The position numbers were made by a program, and so were the translations under genes. Shown here in pieces: positions 23,559-35,705 of a DNA stretch of 64,000 nt. The notes under the pieces were generated by a model. The model worked only from the letters and a program-made list of their open reading frames with translations, did no database searches and had not been told where the DNA came from. The stretch lies in NCBI RefSeq assembly GCF_000001735.4, contig NC_003074.8, positions 9,362,101 through 9,426,100 on the forward strand. Direction: 5' to 3'. Each line of letters starts with the position of its first letter. The first letter of the stretch is position 1. Source of the stretch: Arabidopsis thaliana. Its lineage: Eukaryota > Streptophyta > Magnoliopsida > Brassicales > Brassicaceae.

Positions 23559-25747
23559 CCCGTCAATTCTAGGATTTTCCAGCTTGTATTAAAAATTGAA
23601 TCACATCTAATATGTTATTAACTATTGTAGTATATAAGATTATAAATTTTCAATATAATATGTATGAAATTGAATATAAATATTTCAAATTTATGTCCCG
23701 TTACTCAGTAGAAAGTTTTCTTAAATCTATTTTTCACCCGTTATAATATTATTTCATGTATTGAACAATTTATATTCGTTTTTAAAAATTCAAATTATGG
23801 CATATGCGGAAAAACTCTAATTATTTTTTTATAATGATGATATTATTATTCCGTAAAAATAGAATCATATAAAGATGAGAAGTGAACTATAATAATTAAT
23901 AAAAAATTAAGATGATAATTTAGATACCAAATATAATTTGTTGATTTTAATTAGATACTTTTTTGGAAATTAATAATGTATTTCGTTTTTCTAATTAAAT
24001 TAAATTAATTAAAATTTAGATATCAAACCTTATATGTTGATTTTGATTGGCTATTATTTTTGGAAATTAATAATGTATTTCGTTTTTTAATTAATTTAAT
24101 TAATTAAATTAGTATTTGATTTTTAATCCTTAAAGAGATAAATTAATTTACTCTTTAAAATTTTATTTTTAATGGCATATCTATGTAATTATTTATAAAA
24201 ATTAAGATTATATTTAAAATGTATTTCCCAAATAATATAGTAGAATAATAATTAAAAACAAAATTAATTGGCTCGTGAACAAAACGATAAGAACTAACAA
24301 GAAAACATTATTATTGTTGACAAATAAAAACAAGAAACATTATTATATTAACACCTAACGCTGCCACACCTTTTATAAGATATATGTTTTCTTTTACAAC
24401 TATCTGAATCTCTAATGTAATAAAAATATATGAATGATGTCACTGGTAGTTTGGTACCAATTCCATGCACAACATTGTAAACCATTTTCATTTTAGTGTT
24501 CTTTGAACCTTTTGTAAATAAAAACAATATTAAACCAATGGAACTCATTGTATAGTTAATTAATAACTTTCGAATCCCAAAAAAGTTCCGAGTAACGTTT
24601 TTTCTCGTCTCTATATTGGATTGTAAAAACAAGTAAAATATATATCCGGGTCAGTTCTTCTAATCAAAATAATCAAGAATGCTCATTAGATTAGACTGGA
24701 ATATTTTGATAAACATCCATAATTAGAATTGAAAGTTCTTAATTTAAAAAACAACAACTAAATATAAAGTAACGAATACAGGAAAATTATATTTTCTATT
24801 CTAATAATATATGTTGATTGTTGCATATTGTCTTTTTGGTTTAATAATAATCGTTATCTAAAGTCTAGAAAAAAGTTAATTATAGGTATATCTTTTTAGT
24901 AATTCTTATCCAAATACTTCAAAGACACGACATACAAAGGACAATAAAAAGTACATATCTATAACGAGATCGACCTTTGATCTTAGAAAAATAAAATGAG
25001 TTAAGAATACGAATATACGATCGATCCCCAAGAAAATAGATGTGTAATTTGGGAGTATATATTACTTTTTTTTTTTCGTCAGGAGTATATATTACATTTT
25101 TACATTTATCTATAAAAGAAATATATTGTGTTAATACACTAAAATCAGATAAAGAATTAAATAATTTAGCATATTACGCGGCTGCCGACAATAGATGTGG
25201 AGTATGACTTCACGTAGACATATTAAGTCATCTAGTGTCAATATATTAAATTGATTGTTGGGTTATAATTGATCTTAAAGTGAGCAAGTTTTATGTCGCA
25301 CCAAAAATAAACTATTGAGTGTTATGTGCCTAACACTTAAGAAGTTAAGATAATCTCGAGCGCTTTTAATTTAATCTAAACAAGACTAATGTGACTAATG
25401 TGCATAAACATTCGCTTTGCTTTTTTTCATCACATCCTATCGATGGCATAATCATATTCTCTGGATACGTTATACTTTTGGGTCGGCAATTCACGTTTTT
25501 ATTCGGCTATATATTGAGTTTTCTTATTTAAAAGAATATTGAAATAATACATCTAATCAAAAAATAACAAAACATGTAGCATAGTGATTTATACTAATAT
25601 TTTTGTTGTGGATCATCATCATTCAGACTAAATATGTATTGTTATTGATTGAAAAAAAGATAGTTAAGTTTCTCTAAACTTGTGAAACTAATCTATTTGA
25701 AAAGCATCTTGAGATTTCATAAATATTTTTAATGAAATATAAATTCG
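23559..25747. other. AT-rich intergenic region
   Basis: No gene seen. Two similar blocks at about 23924-24000 and 24016-24090 share TGGAAATTAATAATGTATTT and flanking text, so a local direct duplication with a period of about 90 bp is likely. Confidence 0.5.
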
Positions 25748-25752
25748 GGGTC

Positions 25753-25954
25753 TATTGGGATAGTTGGATTGGTTTAATCTGGTTAACTCCGGTTAACTAG
25801 ATTTCGGTTTAAGTTTAATGTGCATAGTATATAAACTTGAGAATGTAATTAATTCAGTTTAAAAAAGCTTTGTAACAACATTTTATCAGATAATAAAGTT
25901 CGTTATATCTCTCTTCTTCTTCTCCGATTAGACTTCCGATCATCGGATTTATTA
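25753..25954 (+). repeat. 5' LTR of Copia element
   Basis: 202 bp, from TATTGGGATAG to CGGATTTATTA. Contains TATATAAACTTGAG as probable TATA box and AATAAAG as a possible polyadenylation signal. It differs from the 3' LTR at 4 positions. The ends are TA/TA rather than the usual TG/CA. Confidence 0.93.
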
Positions 25955-25967
25955 TGGTATCAGAGCC
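25955..25967 (+). other. Primer-binding site (tRNA-iMet)
   Basis: TGGTATCAGAGCC immediately follows the 5' LTR. It is the standard complement of the initiator tRNA-Met 3' end in plant Copia elements. Confidence 0.93.
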
Positions 25968-26215
25968 ATACAATCGATTCTCCCGCTTACTCTTTCGTCG
26001 GAGATGAGCTTGTTCTTAGCTTCATTGTGTTTTTCGATTTGCGATCTTTCACTTTGAAGATTTGCAATTTCGTTCTTTGGTTCGCCGGAATCTTGCTTTT
26101 CCGTTCTGTTTTCTTTTTATTTCTCTTCATTTTGACCTCCTGTGTTGACGATTCTAGCTTTCTTTACACAAATTCATCACACATTTCTTTGTAATTTCTT
26201 GTTCTTACACTGAGA

Positions 26216-27379
26216 ATGGGATATTATGCTCCTCCATCGATTCCAGTGACTCGACCTCCGATTTCGTCGAATGGTACTGAACAACCTCGTTTTCAAACGG
26301 ATCAGTATGATAATCCGTATTATCTTCATAGTGCAGATCACGCAGGACTTGTTCTTGTGTCAGATCGATTAACATCTTCTTCAGATTTTTTGTCATGGCG
26401 TCGATCCATTCTAATGGCATTGAATGTTCGTAACAAGTTGGGATTCATCAACGGTATGATTTCTAAACCTCCAATTGATCATAGAGATTTTGGAGCTTGG
26501 TCAAGATGTAATGATATGGTCTCGACATGGTTGATGAATTCTGTGGATAAAAAGATTGGTCAGAGTTTGCTTTTCATAACAACTACAGAGGGAATTTGGA
26601 ATAATTTGCTCTCAAGGTTTAAACAGGATGATGCTCCTAGGATTTTTGATATTGAACAAAAGCTTAGTAAGCTAGAGCAAGGTGCTATGGATGTTTGCAC
26701 ATACTATACAGCTTTACTTACTTTATGGGAAGAATACAAGAATTATGTGGATCTTCCTGTGTGTACTTGTGGTCACTGTGAATGTGATGCTGCTATGAAA
26801 TGGGAAAAGATGCAACAGCGTAGTAGGGTTACTAAATTTCTTATGGAATTGAATGAGGGATATGATCAAACAAGACGACATATTCTCATGTTGAAGCCTA
26901 TTCCTACAATAGAAGAAGCTTTCAATATTGTAACTCAAGATGAGAGACAGAAGTGTGTTAAGCCATCTACTAGAGTTGAAAATGTCGCTTTTCAGAGTGT
27001 TGCTCCTCCCATGATGAATGAAATGGATAATGCTTATGTTGCAGCTTACAACACTGCTAGACCAGTACAGAAACCTGTATGTACTAACTGTGGGAATGTT
27101 GGACATACAATTCAGAAATGTTACAAGATTATTGGTTATCCACCAGGACATAAGATAGGTGCATCAGGATATAACTACAGGGGAACTACTCAAATGCAAC
27201 CAAGAATGCAGATGCAACCTCGTATGCAACCTCAAACTCAGATGCAAATGATGCCTTATGCAAATTCTATGCAGAAAGCTAATGCAGTAGCTCATGTGTA
27301 TAGTGAGAATAGTTCCTATCCTCCTGATGGTTATATGCCTATGCCTATGGTTAATCCTTATGGATCTTTGGCTCCTTAG
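26216..27379 (+). pseudogene. Copia gag (capsid and zinc knuckle)
   Basis: 387 codons from ATG. The N-terminal half has the UBN2/retrotran-gag pattern (LVLVSDRLTSSSDFLSWRRS, then WNNLLSRFKQ). Residues near 290 form a CCHC zinc knuckle, CTNCGNVGHTIQKC. A Met/Gln-rich repeat tail follows (MQPRMQMQPRMQ type). The frame ends at TAG (27377-27379), yet the reading continues after it with element-like sequence. This looks like a nonsense mutation inside a single gag-pol frame, but a natural gag terminus read through cannot be excluded. Confidence 0.85.
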
Positions 27380-30300
27380 TATATGTCGCATGTTATTCAA
27401 GGTGGTAACAGTGTTAATCTTCAAGCGTTTACTCCTCAACAAATTGAAAAATGGTTTCTCAGTTTCAAGCTCAAGCACAAGTTCAAGAGTCTATAGCTGC
27501 TTCAAGCACACTTACGGCTACTGTTTCTGAACATGGTTTAATGGCTATTACTTCAACTTCTGGTACTGAAATTCTATTCCCTTCTACTAGCCTGAAATAT
27601 GAGAATAGTAATCTCACTTTCCAAAATCATACACTTTCTTCCTTACAAAAGCTTTTACCACATGATGCTTGGATTTTAGATAGTGGAGCTTCTAGTCATG
27701 TGTGTTCAGATTTAGCTTTGATTAGAGAACTAAAGCATGTGTCTGGTGTCACTGTCACTTTACCAAATGGTACTAGGGTTCTGATTACTCATACAGGCAC
27801 AGTTCATATTTCACAGAAACTCATTTTGCATAATGTTTTGCATGTTCCTGATTTTAAATTCAACTTGATTAGTATTAGTTGTCTAATTAAGACTTTAGCT
27901 TGTTCTGCTAATTTTTATGTTGATTGTTGTTTGATTCAAGAACTTTCTCAGGGCTTGATGATTGGGAAGGGTAGAGTATTTCACAACTTATACATTCTTG
28001 AGACTGCGAATCAATTTCTTTCTGCATCATCTCCTGCATCATCTTATGCATCATCACCTGCAACTTGTTCATTTTCTGGATCTGTCATTGATGGAAATGT
28101 GTGGCATCAGCGTCTAGGACATCCGTCATCTCTAGTTTTACAAAAACTTGTTAGTGTCATTCCTGCTTTACAATCTTTTACTTCTTCATGTTCGATTTGT
28201 CCCTTAGCTAAGCAAAGACGATTAGCATATATTTCTCATAACAATTTAGCTTTGACACTTTTGATCTTGTTCATTTGGATATATGGGGTCCGTTTAGTGT
28301 TGAATATGTTGAGGGTTTTAGATATTTTCTTACTTTGGTAGATGATTGTACAAGAACCACATGGATCTATATGTTGAGAAATAAAAAGGATGTTACTACT
28401 ATTTTTCCTGTCTTTGTTAAGCTTGTTGAAACTCAGTTTAAAACAAAAATAAAAGGGATTCGTTCTGATAATGCTCCTGAGCTTGCATTCACTGAATTGG
28501 TTAAAGAAAAAGGAATGATGCATTATTTTTCATGTGCTTATACTCCACAACAAAACTCAGTTGTTGAGAGAAAGCATCAACATCTTTTAAATGTGGCTAG
28601 GTCATTATTGTTTCAATCTAATGTTCCATTGCAATATTGGAGTGATTGCATACTTACTGCTGTGTTTCTCATTTAACCGTTTACCATCACTATTATTGAA
28701 AAATAAATCTCCTTTTGAACTTTTACTTCAAAAATTACCTGATTACTCTTTGTTGAAAATTTTTGGTTGTTTGTGTTATGCTTCTACTAATCAAAATGAA
28801 AGAACCAAGTTTTCACTTAGGGCTAGAGCATGTGTTTTCTTAGGTTATCCAACTGGTTTTAAAGGATATAAGGTGCTAGATTTGGAATCTCATTCAGTTT
28901 TTATATCTCGTAATGTTGTGTTTCATGAACAGACTTTTCCTTTTAAAACTAGTGAGTTACTTTGTAAGGCTGTTGACATGTTTCCAAATACTATATTGCC
29001 TTTGCCTGCCCCATTGCATTATGTAGAAACAACACCTTTGATAGATGAGGACTCTCTGGTAGACACTACTGCATCATCATCATCATCATCATCATCATCT
29101 GCATTAGATCCTAGTATCATACCATCTAATACTAGTACAGAGATGCATGATTCAGACCCTAGTTCTGTTCTCATTACTAGGCCTAAACGCACTACTAGAG
29201 CTCCTAACTATCTATCTGAGTATCATTGTTCTCTTGTTCCTTCTATATCTACCTTACCACCTACAGAAAGCACATCACAAACACTTCCTCCATCACCTAA
29301 AAAGACTTCACCACATCCCATTTCCACTACTATATCATATGATCGATATACTCCATTGTTTCAATCGTATATCTTTGCCTATAATCTTGAAACAGAACCA
29401 AAAACATTTCGCCAGGCCATGAAATCAGAGAAGTGGACAAAGGCAGCTAATGAAGAGCTACATGCTCTTGAACTCAACAAGACATGGACTGTGGAAACTT
29501 TACCTAAAGATAAGAATGTTGTTGGATGTAAATGGGTTTTCACAATCAAATACAATGCTAATGGAACAGTGGAAAGATATAAGGCACGTTTAGTGGCACA
29601 GGGCTTCACTCAACAAGAAGGTATCAATTTTCTTGATACTTTTTCTCCTGTTGCTAAACTGACAAGTGTGAAGTTTATGCTTGGTATTGCTGCCATCAAA
29701 GGATGGAGTCTAACACAGATGGATGTGTCAAATGCTTTTCTCCATGGTGAATTGGATGAAGAAATTTTTATGAGCTTGCCTCAAGGCTATACTCCACCTC
29801 AGGGAACTACTTTACCTCCTAATCCGGTTTGTCGACTTCTTAAATCTCTTTATGGATTGAAACAGGCTTCACGCCAATAGTATAAGAGATTGTCTTCAGT
29901 CCTATTAGGTGCAAACTATATTCAGTCTCATGTTGACAATACTCTCTTTGTTAGAGTAACTGCGAACTCCTTTGTTGCTGTGTTAGTATATGTGGATGAT
30001 TTGATGATTGCCAGCAACAATGATGAGGCAGTGCAACAATTGAAGGCTTTGTTGAGATTTGAATTCAAGATTAAGGACTTAGGTCCAACTCGTTTCTTTC
30101 TCGGGTTAGAGATATCAAGGTCTTCAAAAGGATTTTCAGTCTGTCAAAGAAAGTATGCTCAGAATTTGTTGACAGATTCAGGTCTTCTGGACTGCAAACC
30201 GAGCTCTATACCTATGGATCCTACAATACACTTTACAAAGGACATGGGAGTACCATTACAGAATCCAACGTCTTATCGTGATCTTATTGGCAGATTACTT

Positions 30301-30966
30301 TACTTGACGATTACAAGACCTGACATTACTTTTGCGGTTCATCAACTCAGCCAGTTTATATCTGCACCATCTGATGTTCATTTACAAGCTGCACATAAGG
30401 TTCTCAGGTATATTAAATCAAACCCTGGTCAAGGCTTAATGTACTCTACAGACTCTGAATTGTGTCTCAATGCTTTCTCGGATGCGGATTGGGCTACGTG
30501 TAAGGATACCAGAAGGTCAGTTTCAAGTTATTGTGTTTATATTGGCACTTCATTGGTATCTTGGAAGTCAAAGAAACAGTCTGTGGCTAGTAGGAGTAGC
30601 ACAAAATCTGAATACAGGAGTATGGCACAGGCCACTTGCGAGATTATATGGTTGCAACAACTCTTGAAGGATCTTCATGTTTCAGTCACTAGTACAACTA
30701 AACTCTTTTGTGATAATAAGTCTGCACTTCATATTTCTATGAATCTTGTGTTCCATGAAAGGACCAAGCACATAGAAATAGATTGTCACACTGTGCGGGA
30801 TCAGATAAAGGCTGGAAACTTGAAGGCTTTGCACGTTCCAACTGAAAACCAACACGCTGATATCTTGACCAAGGCTCTTTATCCTGGACCCTTCCATTAC
30901 TTACTGAAGTTAATGTCACTGTCAAGTCTATACCTTCCAAATCATGTTGCTAAGGTAAAGACTTGA
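27380..30966 (+). pseudogene. Copia pol (protease, integrase, reverse transcriptase, RNase H), disrupted
   Basis: The protease motif DSGASSH is at about 27676. Integrase shows the H-H-C-C zinc region (WHQRLGHP, then CSICPLAKQ) and core pieces DIWGP, VDDCTR and SDNAPEL. Reverse transcriptase starts near WVFTIKYNANGTVERYKARLVAQGF and has the YVDD box at about 29990. RNase H ends with SKSEYRSMAQATCEIIWLQ and FCDNKSAL. Frame changes occur at about 27447-27452, 28246-28256 and 28670-28676. A TAG at 29878-29880 replaces what is normally a Trp codon after KQASRQ. Each break is small, so the element was intact at insertion. Confidence 0.92.
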
Positions 30967-30974
30967 GGAGGGGA
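30964..30974 (+). other. Polypurine tract of Copia element
   Basis: GAGGAGGGGA lies directly before the 3' LTR, the expected plus-strand primer position. It begins at the TGA stop of pol. Confidence 0.85.
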
Positions 30975-31176
30975 TATTGGGATAGTTGGACTGGTTTAAT
31001 CTAGTTAACTCCGGTTAACTAGATTTCGGTTTAAGTTTAATGTACATAGTATATAAACTTGAGAATGTAATTAATTCATTTTAAAAAAGCTTTGTAACAA
31101 CATTTTATCAGATAATAAAGTTCGTTATATCTCTCTTCTTCTTCTCCGATTAGACTTCCGATCATCGGATTTATTA
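30975..31176 (+). repeat. 3' LTR of Copia element
   Basis: 202 bp, same ends as the 5' LTR, with 4 substitutions (198 of 202 identical by direct alignment). Confidence 0.93.
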
Positions 31177-31277
31177 GGGTTCCCAGTTTTGCAAAATTAT
31201 ATTTCAGACATACATTTATTTTAAAAAATTGCAAAATATTAAATAGTTCGAGATGGTTCTTGAAGACTGTCATGCAG

Positions 31278-32160
31278 TTTTTTTTTTTTTTTTTTTTACT
31301 TAACTTACCTTCATTACTTTCAAAAACTTGGATAGAACTACACAGTGTCTCTCGCAAAAGTAACACGTAAAAAAACAACAAACAAAGAAAAAAACAATCA
31401 AAAGAACACATTAGGCATTGAACATGCCGAACCAAGTAGCGAGGAAGGAAGTCCCTTGATGTCCTAATCTCTGAGCTCTAGACAAAGGATCCAAGTGACA
31501 GCGGATTAAAGCTTTTATCTCCAAAATAATTCCAGCAGCAGGTCTTGAGGTAGCATTGTTAAGTCGAGAGTTTCGTTCTTTCCATAGAGTGTACACCGAA
31601 GCTTGATGAGCAATCCTAAGAATCATAGTCACATTCTTGTCATGACAAGGATTCTTAAGCCATCTAACTCCATCCCCAAACAAATGAGGAGGAGAAACAT
31701 GGGCCCGAGAGGTGAAATAATTCCAAACTTCTCTTGCAAACTCACAATAAAAAGAAAAATGTTGTCTTGTTTCATCTTGCGAATTGCAAAGAAGGCATAC
31801 ATATGGAACACTAAGTCTCCAACTGATAAGCTTGTCTCTAGTATGCAGCATGTGCCTCATATTCACCCAAGAAATGAATGCATGTTTGGGAACCCTTCCT
31901 TTAAACCAAATAGCCTTGGACCAATCCACTCTATCCTCTAAAAAATTTAATTGAAACCATGTCGCAGCTGAGGGAAACACACATGAAGCTCAATTCCTCT
32001 AACCTTCCACAAGAAGAGATCATCTTCTGCATCATCTTGGAGGTTCACCACATTAGAAACCGGAAGACAGTTATTGAGCATTTGAATAATTGGGTTCCTG
32101 TTCCTACTTCTATTAATCCACCATTCCCCATCATCTTGGAAGTTTTTTCTTTTTCTTAAT
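31278..32160 (-). mobile_element. 5'-truncated LINE fragment with poly-A tail, minus strand
   Basis: On the minus strand a coding stretch of zf-RVT type ends near 31411 and is followed by an A-tail (a run of 20 T at 31278-31297 on the plus strand). Recognisable pieces are WSKAIWFKGRVPKHAFISWV, then CLLCNSQDETRQHFSFYC with the Cys/His cluster, then LWKERNSRLNN. An upstream piece (about 31985-32160, EWWINRSRNRNP and onward) is in another frame, so a frameshift lies near 31978. No start codon is present: the first in-frame triplet of the long frame is GTG. I found no clear target-site duplication. It lies about 100 bp from the Copia 3' LTR. Confidence 0.88.
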
Positions 32161-34286
32161 TTGTCTTCAGATTATGTTTCTGTTTGTACTCTTAAATGGA
32201 ACCCAATTTCATAAGGAAACATGACATTTCTCATTTCTTTGTTTCATAGAGTTATATTCCGTATTTGTTAAAACTAGTTTCAAAAAGTGATATTAGCTGT
32301 TGATAAAGAAAAAAAAAAGGTGATAATAGCTTGTTTTATAAAAGTACACTTGAGAAAAAGAAAAACAAAGGGTGGTACTGTTGAGTGTTGACATATGATC
32401 GTTATTACCTGTAATAGTATTAAAATTATTGTTATATGGGATTTGGCCATACAAGCGACCGACCTAAATATGGAAAGTAAGATGACGTAAGCAAAGCTTA
32501 TAAAATTTATTTTCCACCTATCACGTTTTTGATCGATGATACGAAGCTATACTAAGTTTTTATTTTTTTAATTCATCAGTAAACTTTTACTAAATAAGGT
32601 AATACTATACAAAAAAAGTTAAAAGTAACTTTTTAAATAAATTTTTTGATATTCGCTTTTATAATCGGTAACTATTAAAGCGGTATATTTTATATTAAAA
32701 GTTTAAAAAATCCTGATAAGTAGAAAATAAAATAAAAAATTAAAGAAAATTTGGGGAAAAAAAATCATATTAATATATACTTCATATTTTTATTCACTAA
32801 GAAAATATCTTTTTCATATTTTCTCTAATTTATTTTCTGAAATTTATAAAATAAAATTATTGTAGTAAAACAATTTATAATAAAAATTAAATTTTATTTT
32901 TAAACAGTGATTGCTATTTTATTTACAAATTAATAGTTAATTCAACTCTAAAGCTAAAATTAGAATATTGTTTTTGGTTATGAAATCATGTGTATGAAAG
33001 TAACAACATTTTATTTTTTGAGTATTAAATCGCACAATGTAATTATATATATTTTTTTCAATCAAAAATAATGTTATTAAACATCCAAATAAAAAAGGGG
33101 GATTTTTTTGGCTTTTTCCTTATATTTTGCTCTAAAAATAGAGATGAATAGTGTTGCCTAAAATTTAAAAATATGTTTTAATACTAAAATTTGTGCTCAT
33201 TATAATATATGTAATTGTTATATACATAAATTTATGTGTGTGTATATATATATATATATATATAGACCAAAAAGTTGAATATAGACGATGATTTATTTTC
33301 TCTTTATGTAAGCACGGATCTGATGCTATGTATACAAAAAAGATAGAATAACGAAAAGGTATGATCTCGAGCATTGAACCATTGCATTTGTATATACATG
33401 AAGGATTCATGCTTGCAAAAAGATCCTCACGGAACAAAATTCATTGAGATTTGGAGAAAAACATATTAATTTTTAGTGAGAAAGGAATAATATCGTAACA
33501 GTTAATTTGCATCTCTATAGTAAGAAAATAGATCGAATTCCTTCAGCTCCAACTTTTTTATTTATTTTCTTTTACAACAATTTGCTAATCATTATATTAT
33601 TTTAATCACCATGCTTGTAAATTAACAAATTGTATATAACATCAGGGGGAATGAACTTAACTAAATAATATTCTATTTATCATGTGAATCTCTTTTATAT
33701 CTTATGGTCCACTTGCCGACCCCACTTCCCCATGCAGCCCACAACATATTCATATCACCTTTTTTCGTCGTGAATATCATAAAAAAAGTTTGGTGATAAT
33801 CGGTATCAAACAGTGAAAGGAATGGTATATATAGAGCAATCATAAAATAAAAAATAAAAATTAAAGAAACTTAAGATCAAACAAGTTTTGCTGATTAATA
33901 AGTAATAACCATAAAATATAAAATAAATTTAGATTCATGATTTTTTGGGGGTACTTTTAGCTATAGTTTTAATATATGCATCGTAGATATATATTGATTG
34001 AGTTAATTTATTTTATATATAATTATTTGTTTAATTGAAACATAAACCTAATATGGAAATGCGAATTTAACCTTCTTTTTTTAAGTATTCTTTATCTTTT
34101 GCATGAACCTTCCTTTGTATTTAAGTTGACCCACAACATATACACACACAAACCCATATTATTCCGATACACCTACCCATATATTATACCATCTCCTTAA
34201 AACACACTACAAGTAATAAAAAGGACGGAACTTTTTTTTTTAATAACATACATGCACACTTGATGTTTCTTATTTCCCCTTGTCTC
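32161..34286. other. AT-rich intergenic region upstream of EDF3
   Basis: No gene supported. Very AT-rich from about 32560 to 33130. It contains the TA microsatellite listed next and, near 33720-33760, a more mixed segment that may be promoter. Confidence 0.5.
33243..33264. repeat. TA dinucleotide microsatellite
   Basis: Eleven perfect TA units after a short TG run. Likely polymorphic. Confidence 0.95.
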
Positions 34287-34297
34287 TCTATATATAC
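34287..34297 (+). promoter_or_regulatory. Putative TATA box of EDF3
   Basis: TCTATATATAC lies about 110 bp upstream of the chosen start codon, followed by a CA-rich leader. Position and sequence fit a plant TATA box. Confidence 0.55.
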
Positions 34298-34404
34298 ACA
34301 CATTCATTCACACACGTTCACACATATACATTCACATTACTAATCTCTCAAGATTTCACAATTTTCTTGTGATTTTCTCTCAGTTTCTTATTTCGTTTCA
34401 TAAC

Positions 34405-35406
34405 ATGGATGCCATGAGTAGCGTAGACGAGAGCTCTACAACTACAGATTCCATTCCGGCGAGAAAGTCATCGTCTCCGGCGAGTTTACTATATAGAATG
34501 GGAAGCGGAACAAGCGTGGTACTTGATTCAGAGAACGGTGTCGAAGTCGAAGTCGAAGCCGAATCAAGAAAGCTTCCTTCTTCAAGATTCAAAGGTGTTG
34601 TTCCTCAACCAAATGGAAGATGGGGAGCTCAGATTTACGAGAAACATCAACGCGTGTGGCTTGGTACTTTCAACGAGGAAGACGAAGCAGCTCGTGCTTA
34701 CGACGTCGCGGCTCACCGTTTCCGTGGCCGCGATGCCGTTACTAATTTCAAAGACACGACGTTCGAAGAAGAGGTTGAGTTCTTAAACGCGCATTCGAAA
34801 TCAGAGATCGTAGATATGTTGAGAAAACACACTTACAAAGAAGAGTTAGACCAAAGGAAACGTAACCGTGACGGTAACGGAAAAGAGACGACGGCGTTTG
34901 CTTTGGCTTCGATGGTGGTTATGACGGGGTTTAAAACGGCGGAGTTACTGTTTGAGAAAACGGTAACGCCAAGTGACGTCGGGAAACTAAACCGTTTAGT
35001 TATACCAAAACACCAAGCGGAGAAACATTTTCCGTTACCGTTAGGTAATAATAACGTCTCCGTTAAAGGTATGCTGTTGAATTTCGAAGACGTTAACGGG
35101 AAAGTGTGGAGGTTCCGTTACTCTTATTGGAATAGTAGTCAAAGTTATGTGTTGACCAAAGGTTGGAGTAGATTCGTTAAAGAGAAGAGACTTTGTGCTG
35201 GTGATTTGATCAGTTTTAAAAGATCCAACGATCAAGATCAAAAATTCTTTATCGGGTGGAAATCGAAATCCGGGTTGGATCTAGAGACGGGTCGGGTTAT
35301 GAGATTGTTTGGGGTTGATATTTCTTTAAACGCCGTCGTTGTAGTGAAGGAAACAACGGAGGTGTTAATGTCGTCGTTAAGGTGTAAGAAGCAACGAGTT
35401 TTGTAA
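34405..35406 (+). CDS. EDF3: AP2/B3 transcription factor EDF3 (RAV family)
   Basis: Single exon, 333 residues. The AP2 domain is at about residues 60-116 ([20 protein letters not shown], then RVWLGTF and [21 protein letters not shown]). The B3 domain is at about 181-290 ([20 protein letters not shown], then GWSRFVKEK and GDLISF). The RLFGV motif at 300-304 is the B3 repression motif known from RAV proteins. I start at ATG 34405, giving [10 protein letters not shown]. The frame is open further upstream but without an ATG. RAV/EDF proteins bind CAACA and CACCTG through the two domains; EDF1-4 act in ethylene response and repress flowering. Absence of introns is normal for the family. No lesion seen. 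Confidence 0.94.
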   Translation: MDAMSSVDESSTTTDSIPARKSSSPASLLYRMGSGTSVVLDSENGVEVEVEAESRKLPSSRFKGVVPQPNGRWGAQIYEKHQRVWLGTFNEEDEAARAYDVAAHRFRGRDAVTNFKDTTFEEEVEFLNAHSKSEIVDMLRKHTYKEELDQRKRNRDGNGKETTAFALASMVVMTGFKTAELLFEKTVTPSDVGKLNRLVIPKHQAEKHFPLPLGNNNVSVKGMLLNFEDVNGKVWRFRYSYWNSSQSYVLTKGWSRFVKEKRLCAGDLISFKRSNDQDQKFFIGWKSKSGLDLETGRVMRLFGVDISLNAVVVVKETTEVLMSSLRCKKQRVL

Positions 35407-35705
35407 TAACAATTTAACAACTTGGGAAAGAAAAAAAAGCTTTTTGATTTTAATTTCTCTTCAACGTTAATCTTGCTGAGATTATTTATGTTGTAAGTTG
35501 TAACAAGTGGAAAAAATTAATTAGGTGTCAAACAAATCTTGTGTTAATATTCTTTGTATAATGTATGGATGAGCTGTTATTAATTACTGTAATTTTTAAT
35601 TGGGCATACTCGTAATTTTAATTGGGCATTATTGGTTTATAGGCCCATTAAAGTGTTTCTTCCTCATATTCTTTCTTTGGTCCGTTGCTTATTCACCAGG
35701 GAAAA

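Larger units (their letters stand above)
25753..31176 (+). mobile_element. Full-length Ty1/Copia LTR retrotransposon, mutated
   Basis: Two 202-bp LTRs (25753-25954 and 30975-31176) differ at 4 positions. The 5' LTR is followed directly by a tRNA-iMet primer-binding site; a purine-rich tract precedes the 3' LTR. The flanks GGGTC (25748-25752) and GGGTT (31177-31181) look like a 5-bp target duplication with one change. Domain order is gag with zinc knuckle, protease, integrase, reverse transcriptase, RNase H, which is the Copia order. The internal frame is interrupted five times, so this copy is non-autonomous. A 2 percent LTR divergence implies insertion within roughly the last 1-2 million years, using commonly assumed plant rates. 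Confidence 0.96.

Noticed and set aside
34369-34404. N-terminal extension of EDF3 upstream of the ATG
   Set aside because: The extended frame begins with a non-ATG codon in the leader. The ATG at 34405 gives the expected 333-residue RAV protein.
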